A stretch of 8,302 nt of DNA. Source: Gammaproteobacteria bacterium. Its GTDB lineage: Bacteria; Pseudomonadota; Gammaproteobacteria; UBA1113. Positions 1 through 5,438 of the stretch are shown in pieces; within the stretch, counting starts at the first letter, position 1, and every line of letters starts with the position of its first letter. A program made the position numbers and the translations under genes. Location: assembly GCA_019752835.1 (NCBI GenBank), contig JAIELR010000180.1, positions 1 through 8,302 of the forward strand, given 5' to 3'. Under the pieces are notes generated by a model that ran no database searches, was not told the DNA's origin, and worked only from the letters and a program-made list of their open reading frames with translations.

Positions 1-808
1 GCGGGGTAACAGATGGCGTATTAGTCGTACTAGTCACCACAACCGTGTTGCTCGCCGGGCTGGTCGATGGCGTGATAGGGAGCTTTGAATTGTTTGGCGA
101 TACCGGTAAGATGGCAGATGGCGTGCTAGTCGTACTGGTCACCACAACCGTATTGCTCGCCGGGTTGGTTAATGGCGTGATAGTAGGATGCACCGAGCTA
201 CTCGACGATGCTGGCAAGGTAGCAGCCGAACTGCTAGGGGTGCTTGTTACTACACTTACGGCCGTATTAATGGGTTCGGGACCTGTCGATTGAGGCATGG
301 TTTTTGATGGCCATTCTACCCGAAGTTTTGTTGTCGTAACTGGTTTAGGGGTGATTAGTGAAGCATTGCTGTTGGCGCTTGATGTGCTTGTTTGAGCACT
401 GGTCGACTCAGTAGTATTTGGCTTACTCGAATCTGATGTATCCTTTTGAATAGGCCCCGACGAGGACTCCATCGTATCTGGCGCTGAGGCACCTACCTGT
501 TGAACAGGTCCTGAGGACTCCATGGTGTCCGGTGCTGAAGAGCCTACCGTAGCACTCACCACATCCGACATTGTGGTCTGTGGAACAGCATGAATATCGT
601 CCGCAGAGGCATACTCATCGAGACTCTCATTGGCAGCAGCCTTTGGAAATTCTTGATCTCGTTGAATAGCAACAATTTGTGTGGCTGGAACCACCTCAAT
701 CCGACTGTTAGACTGATAGCTTAACTTGCTTTTATCCGATTTATCACCGGAATTACAAGCCGTCAGTATAAAACTACTCAGGACACAAACCAATAATGTT
801 TTTTTCAT
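1..808 (-). CDS. Ser/Thr/Pro-rich repeat lipoprotein, 3' end beyond the window (partial)
   Basis: The minus-strand frame is open from an ATG at 808-806 to the left edge (269 codons visible, no stop). The N-terminus is a bacterial lipoprotein signal: Lys2-Lys3, a hydrophobic stretch, then the lipobox Leu-Thr-Ala-Cys at residues 15-18. Cys18 would be lipidated. Asn at +2 is not the Asp inner-membrane retention signal, so the outer membrane is the likelier destination (inference). The remainder is low-complexity and rich in Ser, Thr, Pro, Ala and Val, without predicted globular structure. It contains a 17-residue direct repeat (APDTMESS at about residues 92 and 109) and a 35-residue tandem repeat (SNTVVVTSTT at about 218 and 253). 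Such composition suits an extended, possibly O-glycosylated surface stalk. A promoter lies just upstream; an in-frame GTG four codons earlier is less likely as the start because it would lengthen the signal peptide n-region. I do not recognise a family. Confidence 0.8.
   Translation of the reverse strand, partial: MKKTLLVCVLSSFILTACNSGDKSDKSKLSYQSNSRIEVVPATQIVAIQRDQEFPKAAANESLDEYASADDIHAVPQTTMSDVVSATVGSSAPDTMESSGPVQQVGASAPDTMESSSGPIQKDTSDSSKPNTTESTSAQTSTSSANSNASLITPKPVTTTKLRVEWPSKTMPQSTGPEPINTAVSVVTSTPSSSAATLPASSSSSVHPTITPLTNPASNTVVVTSTTSTPSAILPVSPNNSKLPITPSTSPASNTVVVTSTTNTPSVTP
11..290 (-). repeat. 35-codon (105-bp) tandem repeat inside the lipoprotein gene
   Basis: Positions 14-76 match 119-181 at a spacing of exactly 105 bases; both encode PASNTVVVTSTT followed by S or N and TPS. 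The remainder of each unit (77-118 and 182-223) is diverged. A third, degenerate copy at about 225-290 encodes NTAVSVVTSTPSSSAATLP. The period is a whole number of codons, so changes in copy number would keep the frame. The array may continue beyond the left edge. Confidence 0.75.
428..550 (-). repeat. 17-codon (51-bp) direct repeat inside the lipoprotein gene
   Basis: The string gaggactccat occurs at 462-472 and again at 513-523, with similar sequence on both sides. The two copies encode APDTMESSGPVQQV and APDTMESSSGPIQKD. The spacing of 51 bases is in frame with the lipoprotein. Confidence 0.65.
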
Positions 809-846
809 TGTCCATAACACCCTAAGCCGTAAATGACCATCGCTCC

Positions 847-875
847 ATAGTAAAACAGCTAGAGAGAACTTGCAA
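847..875 (-). promoter_or_regulatory. Sigma70-type promoter for the lipoprotein gene
   Basis: On the minus strand, TTGCAA (875-870) and TACTAT (852-847) are separated by exactly 17 bases. Transcription would begin near 840, about 30 bases before the ATG at 808. This is a pattern match in the only gap upstream of the gene; no operator is evident. Confidence 0.5.
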
Positions 876-891
876 TCTATGCGACCTGCGC

Positions 892-953
892 TGTAGTAGG
901 GATCAGCCCCGTGCCGACCCGAAGACGGGCAACCACGGGGGGTTGCCCCTACA
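892..953. repeat. GC-rich imperfect palindrome, dispersed-repeat type, at the end of ygfA
   Basis: The element begins tgtagtaggg and ends gttgcccctaca. The arms are complementary with mismatches, around a central CCCG-AAGA-CGGG stem-loop (918-929). Similar elements that start with TGTAGGGGCAACC are scattered through many bacterial genomes (recalled, not searched). It overlaps the 3' end of ygfA and provides its TAG (951-949). As RNA it would fold into a long hairpin separating ygfA from the lipoprotein gene and may reduce read-through, but no T-tract follows it. Confidence 0.7.
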
Positions 954-1533
954 ATCCGGGCGTAAATACAAACCCTTCTTCCGTTGCAACCACATCGAGC
1001 GGCACATCCCATATATCAATAGGAAGCGATGCGACGAGCTGACAAGTAAAAGCAGCACCCATAAAAAAGGGCCGTTTTTTTATCTTCCGCAACGGACTCA
1101 ATGTCCGGTCATAATACCCCTTGCCCATCCCTAGTCGATACCCTTTTTCATCAAAGCCTAGGAGAGGGATAACAAGCAGATCAAGCTGGTCTGCAGCGTA
1201 AAGAGTAGAGGCCACCATGCAAGGCTCTGCGATACCATAAGCATTTAAATGCATAGTTGAATCTGGCGAATAAACAGCAAATCGCAATTTTTTTGCATCA
1301 AGAACAGGTAAGAATAATTGCTTGCCCTGTTTCCAAGCTAACTGATGCAAATTCGATAAATCCAGCTCCCCTTGCACAGCCATATAACTTGCTATCTTTG
1401 TCGCTGATTGCCAATAGGAGCTATTGACAATAAGCGCTGTGATGGCCTTGCTCGCTTGCTCACGGGCTACTGCGCTAAGTTGCGATCGTTGTAACTTTAA
1501 TTGTTGGCGCAAACTCGTCTTACTTGCAGACAT
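949..1533 (-). CDS. ygfA: 5-formyltetrahydrofolate cyclo-ligase
   Basis: Converts 5-formyltetrahydrofolate to 5,10-methenyltetrahydrofolate using ATP (EC 6.3.3.2), returning an inactive folate to the cytosolic one-carbon pool. The 194-residue protein has the family's N-terminal Lys/Arg-rich helix (KTSLRQQLKLQR, from residue 5) and the signature DLLVIPLLGFDEKGYRLGMG followed by KGYYDR at about 118-143, which corresponds to the phosphate/ATP-binding motif. The length is normal for the family. I chose the ATG at 1533-1531: the longer frame starts with a GTG at 1569 inside zapA and adds twelve residues that do not look like the family. The gap to the zapA stop is only 10 bases, so the two are probably co-transcribed. 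The last residues (TPGL) and the stop come from or abut the palindromic repeat, so the C-terminus may have been slightly remodelled by it. Confidence 0.93.
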   Translation of the reverse strand: MSASKTSLRQQLKLQRSQLSAVAREQASKAITALIVNSSYWQSATKIASYMAVQGELDLSNLHQLAWKQGKQLFLPVLDAKKLRFAVYSPDSTMHLNAYGIAEPCMVASTLYAADQLDLLVIPLLGFDEKGYRLGMGKGYYDRTLSPLRKIKKRPFFMGAAFTCQLVASLPIDIWDVPLDVVATEEGFVFTPGL

Positions 1534-1543
1534 AGCCAAATAC

Positions 1544-1849
1544 TCAAGGTGATGAGTTAGATAAAGCACGGCCCACTAAATCTTGCAAATGTACTAGACT
1601 ATCATGAGCTGTTTCACGCTCATCGGTGACCGCTTGTTGCAATATGCGAAAATCATAAGCCGTATTTAATGCTGCTATTACTAATAATTGCTCAAATTCA
1701 CCGGTTTTACTCGCCCCTCGCAATGTTTGTAATCGCTCAGCTAATTCCTTAGCGGCTAATTCAAGCTCCTGTTGCTTATCTTCTGGACAGCGAATAGTAA
1801 AACGTTTACCTAATAATAAAATAGAAACTTGACTAGATGAAGGCTGCAT
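1544..1849 (-). CDS. zapA: Cell division protein ZapA
   Basis: ZapA binds FtsZ and cross-links protofilaments in the Z-ring. The 101-residue protein shows the family pattern: a short N-terminal beta region with the core ILLLGKRFTIRCPEDKQQEL at about residues 10-29, a helix AAKELAERLQTLR, and a C-terminal coiled-coil helix containing LLVIAALNTAYDF. The start is the ATG at 1849-1847, which has GGAG (1859-1856) six bases upstream. A TTG two codons earlier would abut that ribosome-binding site directly and is unlikely. The gene overlaps the end of the preceding coiled-coil gene by 17 bases, suggesting translational coupling, and lies 10 bases before ygfA. Confidence 0.93.
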   Translation of the reverse strand: MQPSSSQVSILLLGKRFTIRCPEDKQQELELAAKELAERLQTLRGASKTGEFEQLLVIAALNTAYDFRILQQAVTDERETAHDSLVHLQDLVGRALSNSSP

Positions 1850-2072
1850 CGTCAACTCCAGCTTTTTCTACCGCTAATTCATCGACGATAGCTTGCGCAT
1901 GTTGAATAGCGCGCAACTGCCCTTGTTGCAAAGCCTGATATTTGTGCTGTAATGTTGTATATTGCTCAAGCAATCGAGCATTTTCATCTTTAACCTCTTG
2001 ATAAGATTGAATTAATTTTTTTACGTCCGTTTCAAGTTGCTCAAAGAAAATGGGCTCTAGTATTTTTGTCAT
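1833..2072 (-). CDS. ZapB-like small coiled-coil protein (TIGR02449-type)
   Basis: A 79-residue soluble protein, almost entirely one predicted coiled coil: heptad-like hydrophobic spacing runs from about residue 10 to 68 (LETDVKKLIQSYQEVKDEN onward), rich in Gln, Glu, Leu and Lys. Small proteins of this kind encoded directly upstream of zapA form a recognised gammaproteobacterial family, annotated as TIGR02449 or ZapB-like. A role at the division septum is inferred from position and from ZapB's coiled-coil nature, not from catalytic residues. The ATG at 2072-2070 is preceded by a strong AGAGGA (2086-2081) at eight bases. It is the first gene of the zapB-like/zapA/ygfA operon, and its end overlaps zapA. 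Confidence 0.85.
   Translation of the reverse strand: MTKILEPIFFEQLETDVKKLIQSYQEVKDENARLLEQYTTLQHKYQALQQGQLRAIQHAQAIVDELAVEKAGVDDAAFI
1856..1859 (-). promoter_or_regulatory. Ribosome-binding site deciding the zapA start
   Basis: GGAG on the minus strand lies six bases before the ATG at 1849. It lies inside the 3' end of the upstream coding region, consistent with coupled translation. Confidence 0.6.
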
Positions 2073-2143
2073 TGTTATTGTCCTCTTATTAATAATGGAA
2101 ATGGGTATATACCGCTCACAGTATAGATCTCTATTTTTAAGCT

Positions 2144-2171
2144 ATGATATACTCCTTTCCCTATTTCTCAA
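2144..2171 (-). promoter_or_regulatory. Putative promoter of the zapB-like/zapA/ygfA operon
   Basis: On the minus strand, TTGAGA (2171-2166) and TATCAT (2149-2144) are 16 bases apart in the 117-base divergent gap. Transcription would start near 2137. On the other strand the overlapping TATACT (2148-2153) is a plausible -10 for ygfB, but without a recognisable -35. The two divergent promoters may therefore overlap. Confidence 0.4.
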
Positions 2172-2189
2172 ATTAAAAAGCGAACAACA

Positions 2190-2780
2190 ATGAATATTCC
2201 TAGTTACGATAACGTTAAGCAGGCTCTTGGCTCCGCTCCCAATTTAATTACTCCCGCAGAGCTGCATGGTATTTTATGTGGCTTAATTTGCTCTGGCCTT
2301 AAAAAACTCGACGAAAACAGCGCATCAGAAACATTAATGCTCGATCTGTCTCCCGAAACGGATACCAGCGAGATTAATCTTATCCTCAATAATTTATTTA
2401 TTGGCACACAAAAGAAAATACAAGAATTTGAGCTGGATTTTTGGCTTTTACTCCCTGATGATGAATGTCCGCTGAGTGAACGAGCATATGAATTTGGGAA
2501 ATGGTGCGAGGGCTTTATTTCAGGCATGGGCTTATCTGGCATTCCTCATAGTTATCAAGATCAAAGTGAAGTCGATGATATTTTGCACAAATTAAGCCAG
2601 GCCGCTCACATTGAGTTCGACGGCTTGGGCTATGATGACAGTGATGAAGAGCTGTTTATTCAGGTGACGGAATTTGTTCGTTTATCTGTATTTTCCGTCT
2701 ATCAGGAGCTCGTTTTTGATAATGAGGGCGAAAGAGGTCAAAACGGCGGTCATCTGTTTTCATCGAATACATTGCATTAA
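2190..2780 (+). CDS. ygfB: UPF0149 family protein YgfB
   Basis: A 196-residue all-helical cytosolic protein of the YgfB/UPF0149 family. Family hallmarks are the N-terminal AELHGILCGLICSG (about residues 23-36), the central LLPDDECPLSERAYEFGKW followed by CEGFISGMG (about 87-115), and the C-terminal LFIQVTEFVRLSVFSVYQEL (about 155-174). In Pseudomonas aeruginosa YgfB modulates a transcriptional programme linked to beta-lactam resistance; whether that applies here is unknown. Position divergent from zapA and ahead of pepP matches the common gammaproteobacterial order. The ATG at 2190 has no strong Shine-Dalgarno sequence. The C-terminal tail after about residue 175 (NEGERGQNGGHLF) is polar and probably disordered. 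A palindromic repeat begins two bases after the stop. Confidence 0.92.
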   Translation: MNIPSYDNVKQALGSAPNLITPAELHGILCGLICSGLKKLDENSASETLMLDLSPETDTSEINLILNNLFIGTQKKIQEFELDFWLLLPDDECPLSERAYEFGKWCEGFISGMGLSGIPHSYQDQSEVDDILHKLSQAAHIEFDGLGYDDSDEELFIQVTEFVRLSVFSVYQELVFDNEGERGQNGGHLFSSNTLH

Positions 2781-2782
2781 AT

Positions 2783-2870
2783 GTAGCCTGGATGCAGCGC
2801 AGCGGAATCCGGGGAAAGGAACTCTGTGAAATGTCATTCCCCGGATTCCGCTGCGCTGCATCCGGGCTAC
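2783..2870. repeat. Long palindromic dispersed repeat between ygfB and pepP
   Basis: Two 34-base arms (2783-2816 beginning gtagcctggatgcagcgcag, and 2837-2870 ending gcatccgggctac) are reverse complements with a single mismatch, around a 20-base loop. The core of the arm (gatgcagcgcagcggaatcc) resembles dispersed repeats known in many proteobacterial genomes (recalled, not searched). In the ygfB-pepP transcript it would form a very stable hairpin immediately after the ygfB stop, able to protect the upstream mRNA or lower pepP expression. Confidence 0.85.
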
Positions 2871-2892
2871 GAGATCATCCGGGCTACGAAAT
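2859..2892 (+). repeat. 17-bp direct repeat at the edge of the palindrome
   Basis: The unit catccgggctacgagat (2859-2875) is followed directly by catccgggctacgaaat (2876-2892), which differs by one base. The first copy overlaps the right arm of the palindrome. It looks like a partial duplication of the repeat's end, or a second truncated repeat. Confidence 0.6.
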
Positions 2893-2919
2893 CATTGGAC
2901 TCTTGTACTTTTTATATTT

Positions 2920-2923
2920 GGAG
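2920..2923 (+). promoter_or_regulatory. Ribosome-binding site deciding the pepP start
   Basis: GGAG lies seven bases before the ATG at 2931. An in-frame ATG at 2826 lies inside the palindromic repeat and would add 35 residues translated mostly from repeat DNA, so it is rejected. Confidence 0.7.
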
Positions 2924-2930
2924 CATTTTT

Positions 2931-4235
2931 ATGCAAGACTATGCGGCACGAAGACAACGCGTCCTGGATTATATAGGCAATGACGGTATCGCATTTATTT
3001 CCGCAGCGACCGAAATCGAGCGCGCAGGTGATACCACCTATTATTTTCGCCAAAATAGTAATTTTTACTACCTCACCGGCTTTACCGAACCCGAAGCCAT
3101 ATTAGTATTAGCGCCTGGCTATGCTGAGGGTGAGTTTTTACTCTTTAACCGTCCACGCGATCCACTGATGGAAATATGGAACGGGCGTCGAATTGGCCAA
3201 GAAGGTGCCTGCACAGAATTAGGCGCCGATAAGGCGTACCTCTTTGATGACTTTTATTCTCACTTACCCGAATTATTGGTCAATCGAAAACGTGTCTACT
3301 ATCCCATTGGTCACGATCCTGTCGCGGATGAGTTACTCATAGACGCTATAAATACCCTGCGCAGCAAAGTTCGTTCGGGGGTGACTGTTCCCGAAGAATT
3401 TCACAATATCGAGCCTTTTATACACGAAATGCGTCTTAGAAAATCACCTGAAGAAGTTGCCTTGATGCGTAAAGCCGCAGACGCATCCGTTGCTGGTCAT
3501 AAACGCGCAATGCAAGTCTGCCGTCCTGGCTTGTTTGAGTATGAGCTTGAAGCCGAATTGCTCTATGAATTTTATCGTCATGGTTGTCGAGCCCCAGCGT
3601 ATTCCAGCATTATTGGAGGGGGTGAAAATGCTTGCATTCTGCATTATACAACCAATGACCATCGCCTTAATGATGGCGATTTAGTGCTCATGGATGCGGG
3701 CGGAGAATATGACTACTACGCGGCAGATATTACACGAACTATCCCGGTTAATGGTCGTTTCAGTGAACCCCAAAAGCAAATTTATGAGCTAGTATTAAAA
3801 TCTCAACTGGCCGCTATCGACATGATACGCCCCGGTCTGCCTTTTTTTGATATTCAACGAGAAATTCAGCGCATTTTAACCGAAGGTTTAATTGGGCTAG
3901 GGATATTAGAAGGTGAGCTTGACGTTTTACTTAAAGAGCAAGCTATTAAACGTTTTTATATGCATAACTCAGGGCATTGGCTAGGCTTGGACACCCATGA
4001 CGCTGGTGCTTACAAAATCAATCAAGCATGGCGCCCACTTGAGGTAGGCTTTGTACTGACCGTAGAACCCGGTTTGTATATTTCAGCTAACTCAGAAGGC
4101 GTCGATCCGAAGTGGTGGAATATAGGCGTACGTATTGAGGACGACGTATTAGTTACTGAAGCGGGCGCAGACGTGCTCACCAAAGATTTACCAAAACGGG
4201 TAGCGGATATTGAGGCGTTAATGGAAAAAAACTAG
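2931..4235 (+). CDS. pepP: Xaa-Pro aminopeptidase (aminopeptidase P)
   Basis: A dinuclear Mn enzyme (EC 3.4.11.9) that removes the N-terminal residue from peptides with proline in second position; cytosolic. The 434-residue protein is close to E. coli PepP (441). The N-terminal domain (about 1-170) carries the family motif NSNFYYLTGFTEPEAILVL. The C-terminal 'pita-bread' domain keeps all five metal ligands: Asp255 (LVLMDAGGEY), Asp266 (AADITRT), His349 (HNSGHWLGLDTHD), Glu379 (LTVEPGLYI) and Glu403 (GVRIEDDVLVT). The proton-shuttle histidines also appear present, in ILHYT and THDAG. The start is set by GGAG at 2920-2923. It follows ygfB after a 150-base gap filled by repeats and is nine bases from the next gene, whose Shine-Dalgarno sequence overlaps the pepP stop. 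In E. coli and many relatives ubiH follows pepP; it does not here. Confidence 0.96.
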   Translation: MQDYAARRQRVLDYIGNDGIAFISAATEIERAGDTTYYFRQNSNFYYLTGFTEPEAILVLAPGYAEGEFLLFNRPRDPLMEIWNGRRIGQEGACTELGADKAYLFDDFYSHLPELLVNRKRVYYPIGHDPVADELLIDAINTLRSKVRSGVTVPEEFHNIEPFIHEMRLRKSPEEVALMRKAADASVAGHKRAMQVCRPGLFEYELEAELLYEFYRHGCRAPAYSSIIGGGENACILHYTTNDHRLNDGDLVLMDAGGEYDYYAADITRTIPVNGRFSEPQKQIYELVLKSQLAAIDMIRPGLPFFDIQREIQRILTEGLIGLGILEGELDVLLKEQAIKRFYMHNSGHWLGLDTHDAGAYKINQAWRPLEVGFVLTVEPGLYISANSEGVDPKWWNIGVRIEDDVLVTEAGADVLTKDLPKRVADIEALMEKN

Positions 4236-4244
4236 GAGATCATT

Positions 4245-5303
4245 ATGAACAACGGCATAGTCACTAAAGCTTATGCGGCCCCAACAGCAAAACAGCCGCT
4301 GGCACCTTATTCATTCGAGCATCGCGAACTGAGAGATGAAGATGTGTTGATAGACATTGATTATTGTGGTGTTTGCCATTCAGATATACACCAGGTACGC
4401 AATGAATGGGGAGAAGGCTTCTTTCCCATGGTTCCGGGCCATGAAATTGTCGGTCATATTTCTCGCGTAGGTCCTAAAGTGCAGGCATTTAAGGTTGGAG
4501 ATCTTGTCGGCGTCGGCTGTATGGTCGATTCATGCCGAACCTGCAACGCTTGTGAGCAAGACCTTGAACAATATTGCGAAAAGGGCTTTACCGGAACGTA
4601 TAATTCAATGGACCGTAAAACTAAGGCGCCCACCCGTGGTGGATATGCCGATAAAATTGTGGTTGATCAATCATTTGTACTCCGTGTACCAGCCAATTTG
4701 CCTCTTTCTGCCGTAGCACCGCTTCTTTGTGCTGGTATCACCACCTACTCTCCTTTGCACCACTGGAAAGTGGGACCCGGACAGAAAGTCGGTATCGTCG
4801 GGTTAGGCGGCTTGGGCCATATGGGCGTAAAATTCGCTCATGCGATGGGCGCTCATACCGTTGTTCTAACACATTCAGCCAACAAACGTGACGATGCATT
4901 GCGATTAGGAGCAAATGAAATATTAGTTTCAAGCGATCCGGCTGAAATGAATAAACATAAGGGCAGCTTCGATTTATTACTCAGCACGATTTCCGCGCCC
5001 TATGACATCAATCAATACTTGGATTTATTAACCTTGAATGGCACGATGGTAGTGGTAGGCGTTCCCGAAAATGCTCTTCCATTAAATGCATTTCAACTGA
5101 TAGGCAAACGCCGCCGCTTAGCAGGCTCCTTAATTGGCGGTATCGCTGAAACACAGGCAATGCTTGATTATTGTGGAAAACACAATATCACCTCAGATGT
5201 GGAAATCATTCCTATTCAAAAAATTAATGAGGCCTATGAGCGTATGCTCAAAAGTGATGTGCGTTATCGATTTGTGATTAATATGAAATCGCTGGCGTTG
5301 TAG
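4245..5303 (+). CDS. Zinc-dependent NAD(P)-dependent alcohol dehydrogenase (YahK/cinnamyl-alcohol-dehydrogenase type)
   Basis: A medium-chain dehydrogenase/reductase, 352 residues, probably reducing aldehydes to alcohols in the cytosol. Catalytic zinc ligands: Cys44 (GVCHSD), His66 with Glu67 (PGHEIVG) and Cys162 (LLCAGITTYSP). Structural zinc ligands: Cys97, Cys100, Cys103 and Cys111. The Rossmann motif GLGGLG is at 186-191. The residues after the second strand (VVLTHSANKR) lack the acidic residue typical of strict NAD enzymes and match the NADP-preferring YahK/CAD subgroup; this preference is an inference. The overall pattern closely follows E. coli YahK, but the substrate cannot be read from sequence. 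A good ribosome-binding site (taggag, 4233-4238) overlaps the pepP stop, so it is very likely in an operon with pepP. Nothing appears truncated. Confidence 0.95.
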   Translation: MNNGIVTKAYAAPTAKQPLAPYSFEHRELRDEDVLIDIDYCGVCHSDIHQVRNEWGEGFFPMVPGHEIVGHISRVGPKVQAFKVGDLVGVGCMVDSCRTCNACEQDLEQYCEKGFTGTYNSMDRKTKAPTRGGYADKIVVDQSFVLRVPANLPLSAVAPLLCAGITTYSPLHHWKVGPGQKVGIVGLGGLGHMGVKFAHAMGAHTVVLTHSANKRDDALRLGANEILVSSDPAEMNKHKGSFDLLLSTISAPYDINQYLDLLTLNGTMVVVGVPENALPLNAFQLIGKRRRLAGSLIGGIAETQAMLDYCGKHNITSDVEIIPIQKINEAYERMLKSDVRYRFVINMKSLAL

Positions 5304-5306
5304 TGA

Positions 5307-5432
5307 ACGAAAACAACCGAAATTGAATTACTCAAAACGAAACGGTTTTTACCTTTATTTATCACTCAATTCTTAGGCGCTTTTAATGATAATACATTAG
5401 AGGCGCTGATGTTGTTACGGCAGGTTTGCTGA
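5307..5432 (+). pseudogene. N-terminal remnant of an MFS transporter gene (LplT-like/acyltransferase-linked type)
   Basis: In the frame starting at 5307 the DNA encodes ELLKTKRFLPLF followed by ITQFLGAFNDN (5325-5393). This resembles the first transmembrane helix of a bacterial MFS group related to lysophospholipid transporters, whose N-terminus typically reads RFLPLFLTQFLGAFNDN. After NDN the similarity is lost, and the frame stops at 5430-5432, just before the end of the convergent large gene. No good start codon is present: the codon after the dehydrogenase stop is TGA, and only an ATT could serve. I read it as the decayed 5' end of a transporter gene whose remainder was replaced by the large minus-strand gene. 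The family call rests on memory of the motif. Confidence 0.6.
5376..5407 (+). other. Hairpin between the dehydrogenase gene and the convergent gene
   Basis: GCGCTTTTAATG (5377-5388) pairs with CATTAGAGGCGC (5395-5406) around the loop ATAATA, using two G-U wobbles; one more G-U pair closes it. The plus-strand RNA pairs continuously over 12-13 base pairs. In the minus-strand RNA the wobbles become C-A mismatches. It could end the pepP-adh transcript, but no T-tract follows, so it is not a textbook intrinsic terminator. It falls inside the transporter remnant. Confidence 0.4.
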
Positions 5433-5438
5433 AAAGAT

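Noticed and set aside
45..293. Plus-strand frame of 82 codons with hydrophobic repeats
   Set aside because: It is the antisense of the lipoprotein repeat array; the Ser/Thr/Val codons on the minus strand produce Leu/Val/Gly on the other. The minus-strand frame has a lipobox, a promoter and full openness.
943..1134. Plus-strand frame opposite ygfA
   Set aside because: It lies in and beside the palindromic repeat and antisense to a clear conserved enzyme; no family resemblance or ribosome-binding site.
1534..1569. N-terminal extension of ygfA from a GTG inside zapA
   Set aside because: The extra twelve residues do not fit the family, and the ATG at 1533 begins the conserved N-terminal helix directly.
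2204..2542. Minus-strand frame of 112 codons opposite ygfB
   Set aside because: Ser-rich antisense shadow of a conserved gene with no supporting signals.
2826..2930. N-terminal extension of pepP by 35 residues
   Set aside because: The extension is mostly translated palindromic-repeat DNA; the ATG at 2931 has a proper Shine-Dalgarno sequence and gives the family length.
5390..5435. Possible second relic of the pepP 3' end (LEALM resembles the DIEALM end of PepP; another frame reads GADVVTAGLLKR like GADVLTKDLPKR)
   Set aside because: The similarity is short, needs a frame change and runs in two conflicting frames; chance is the simpler explanation.
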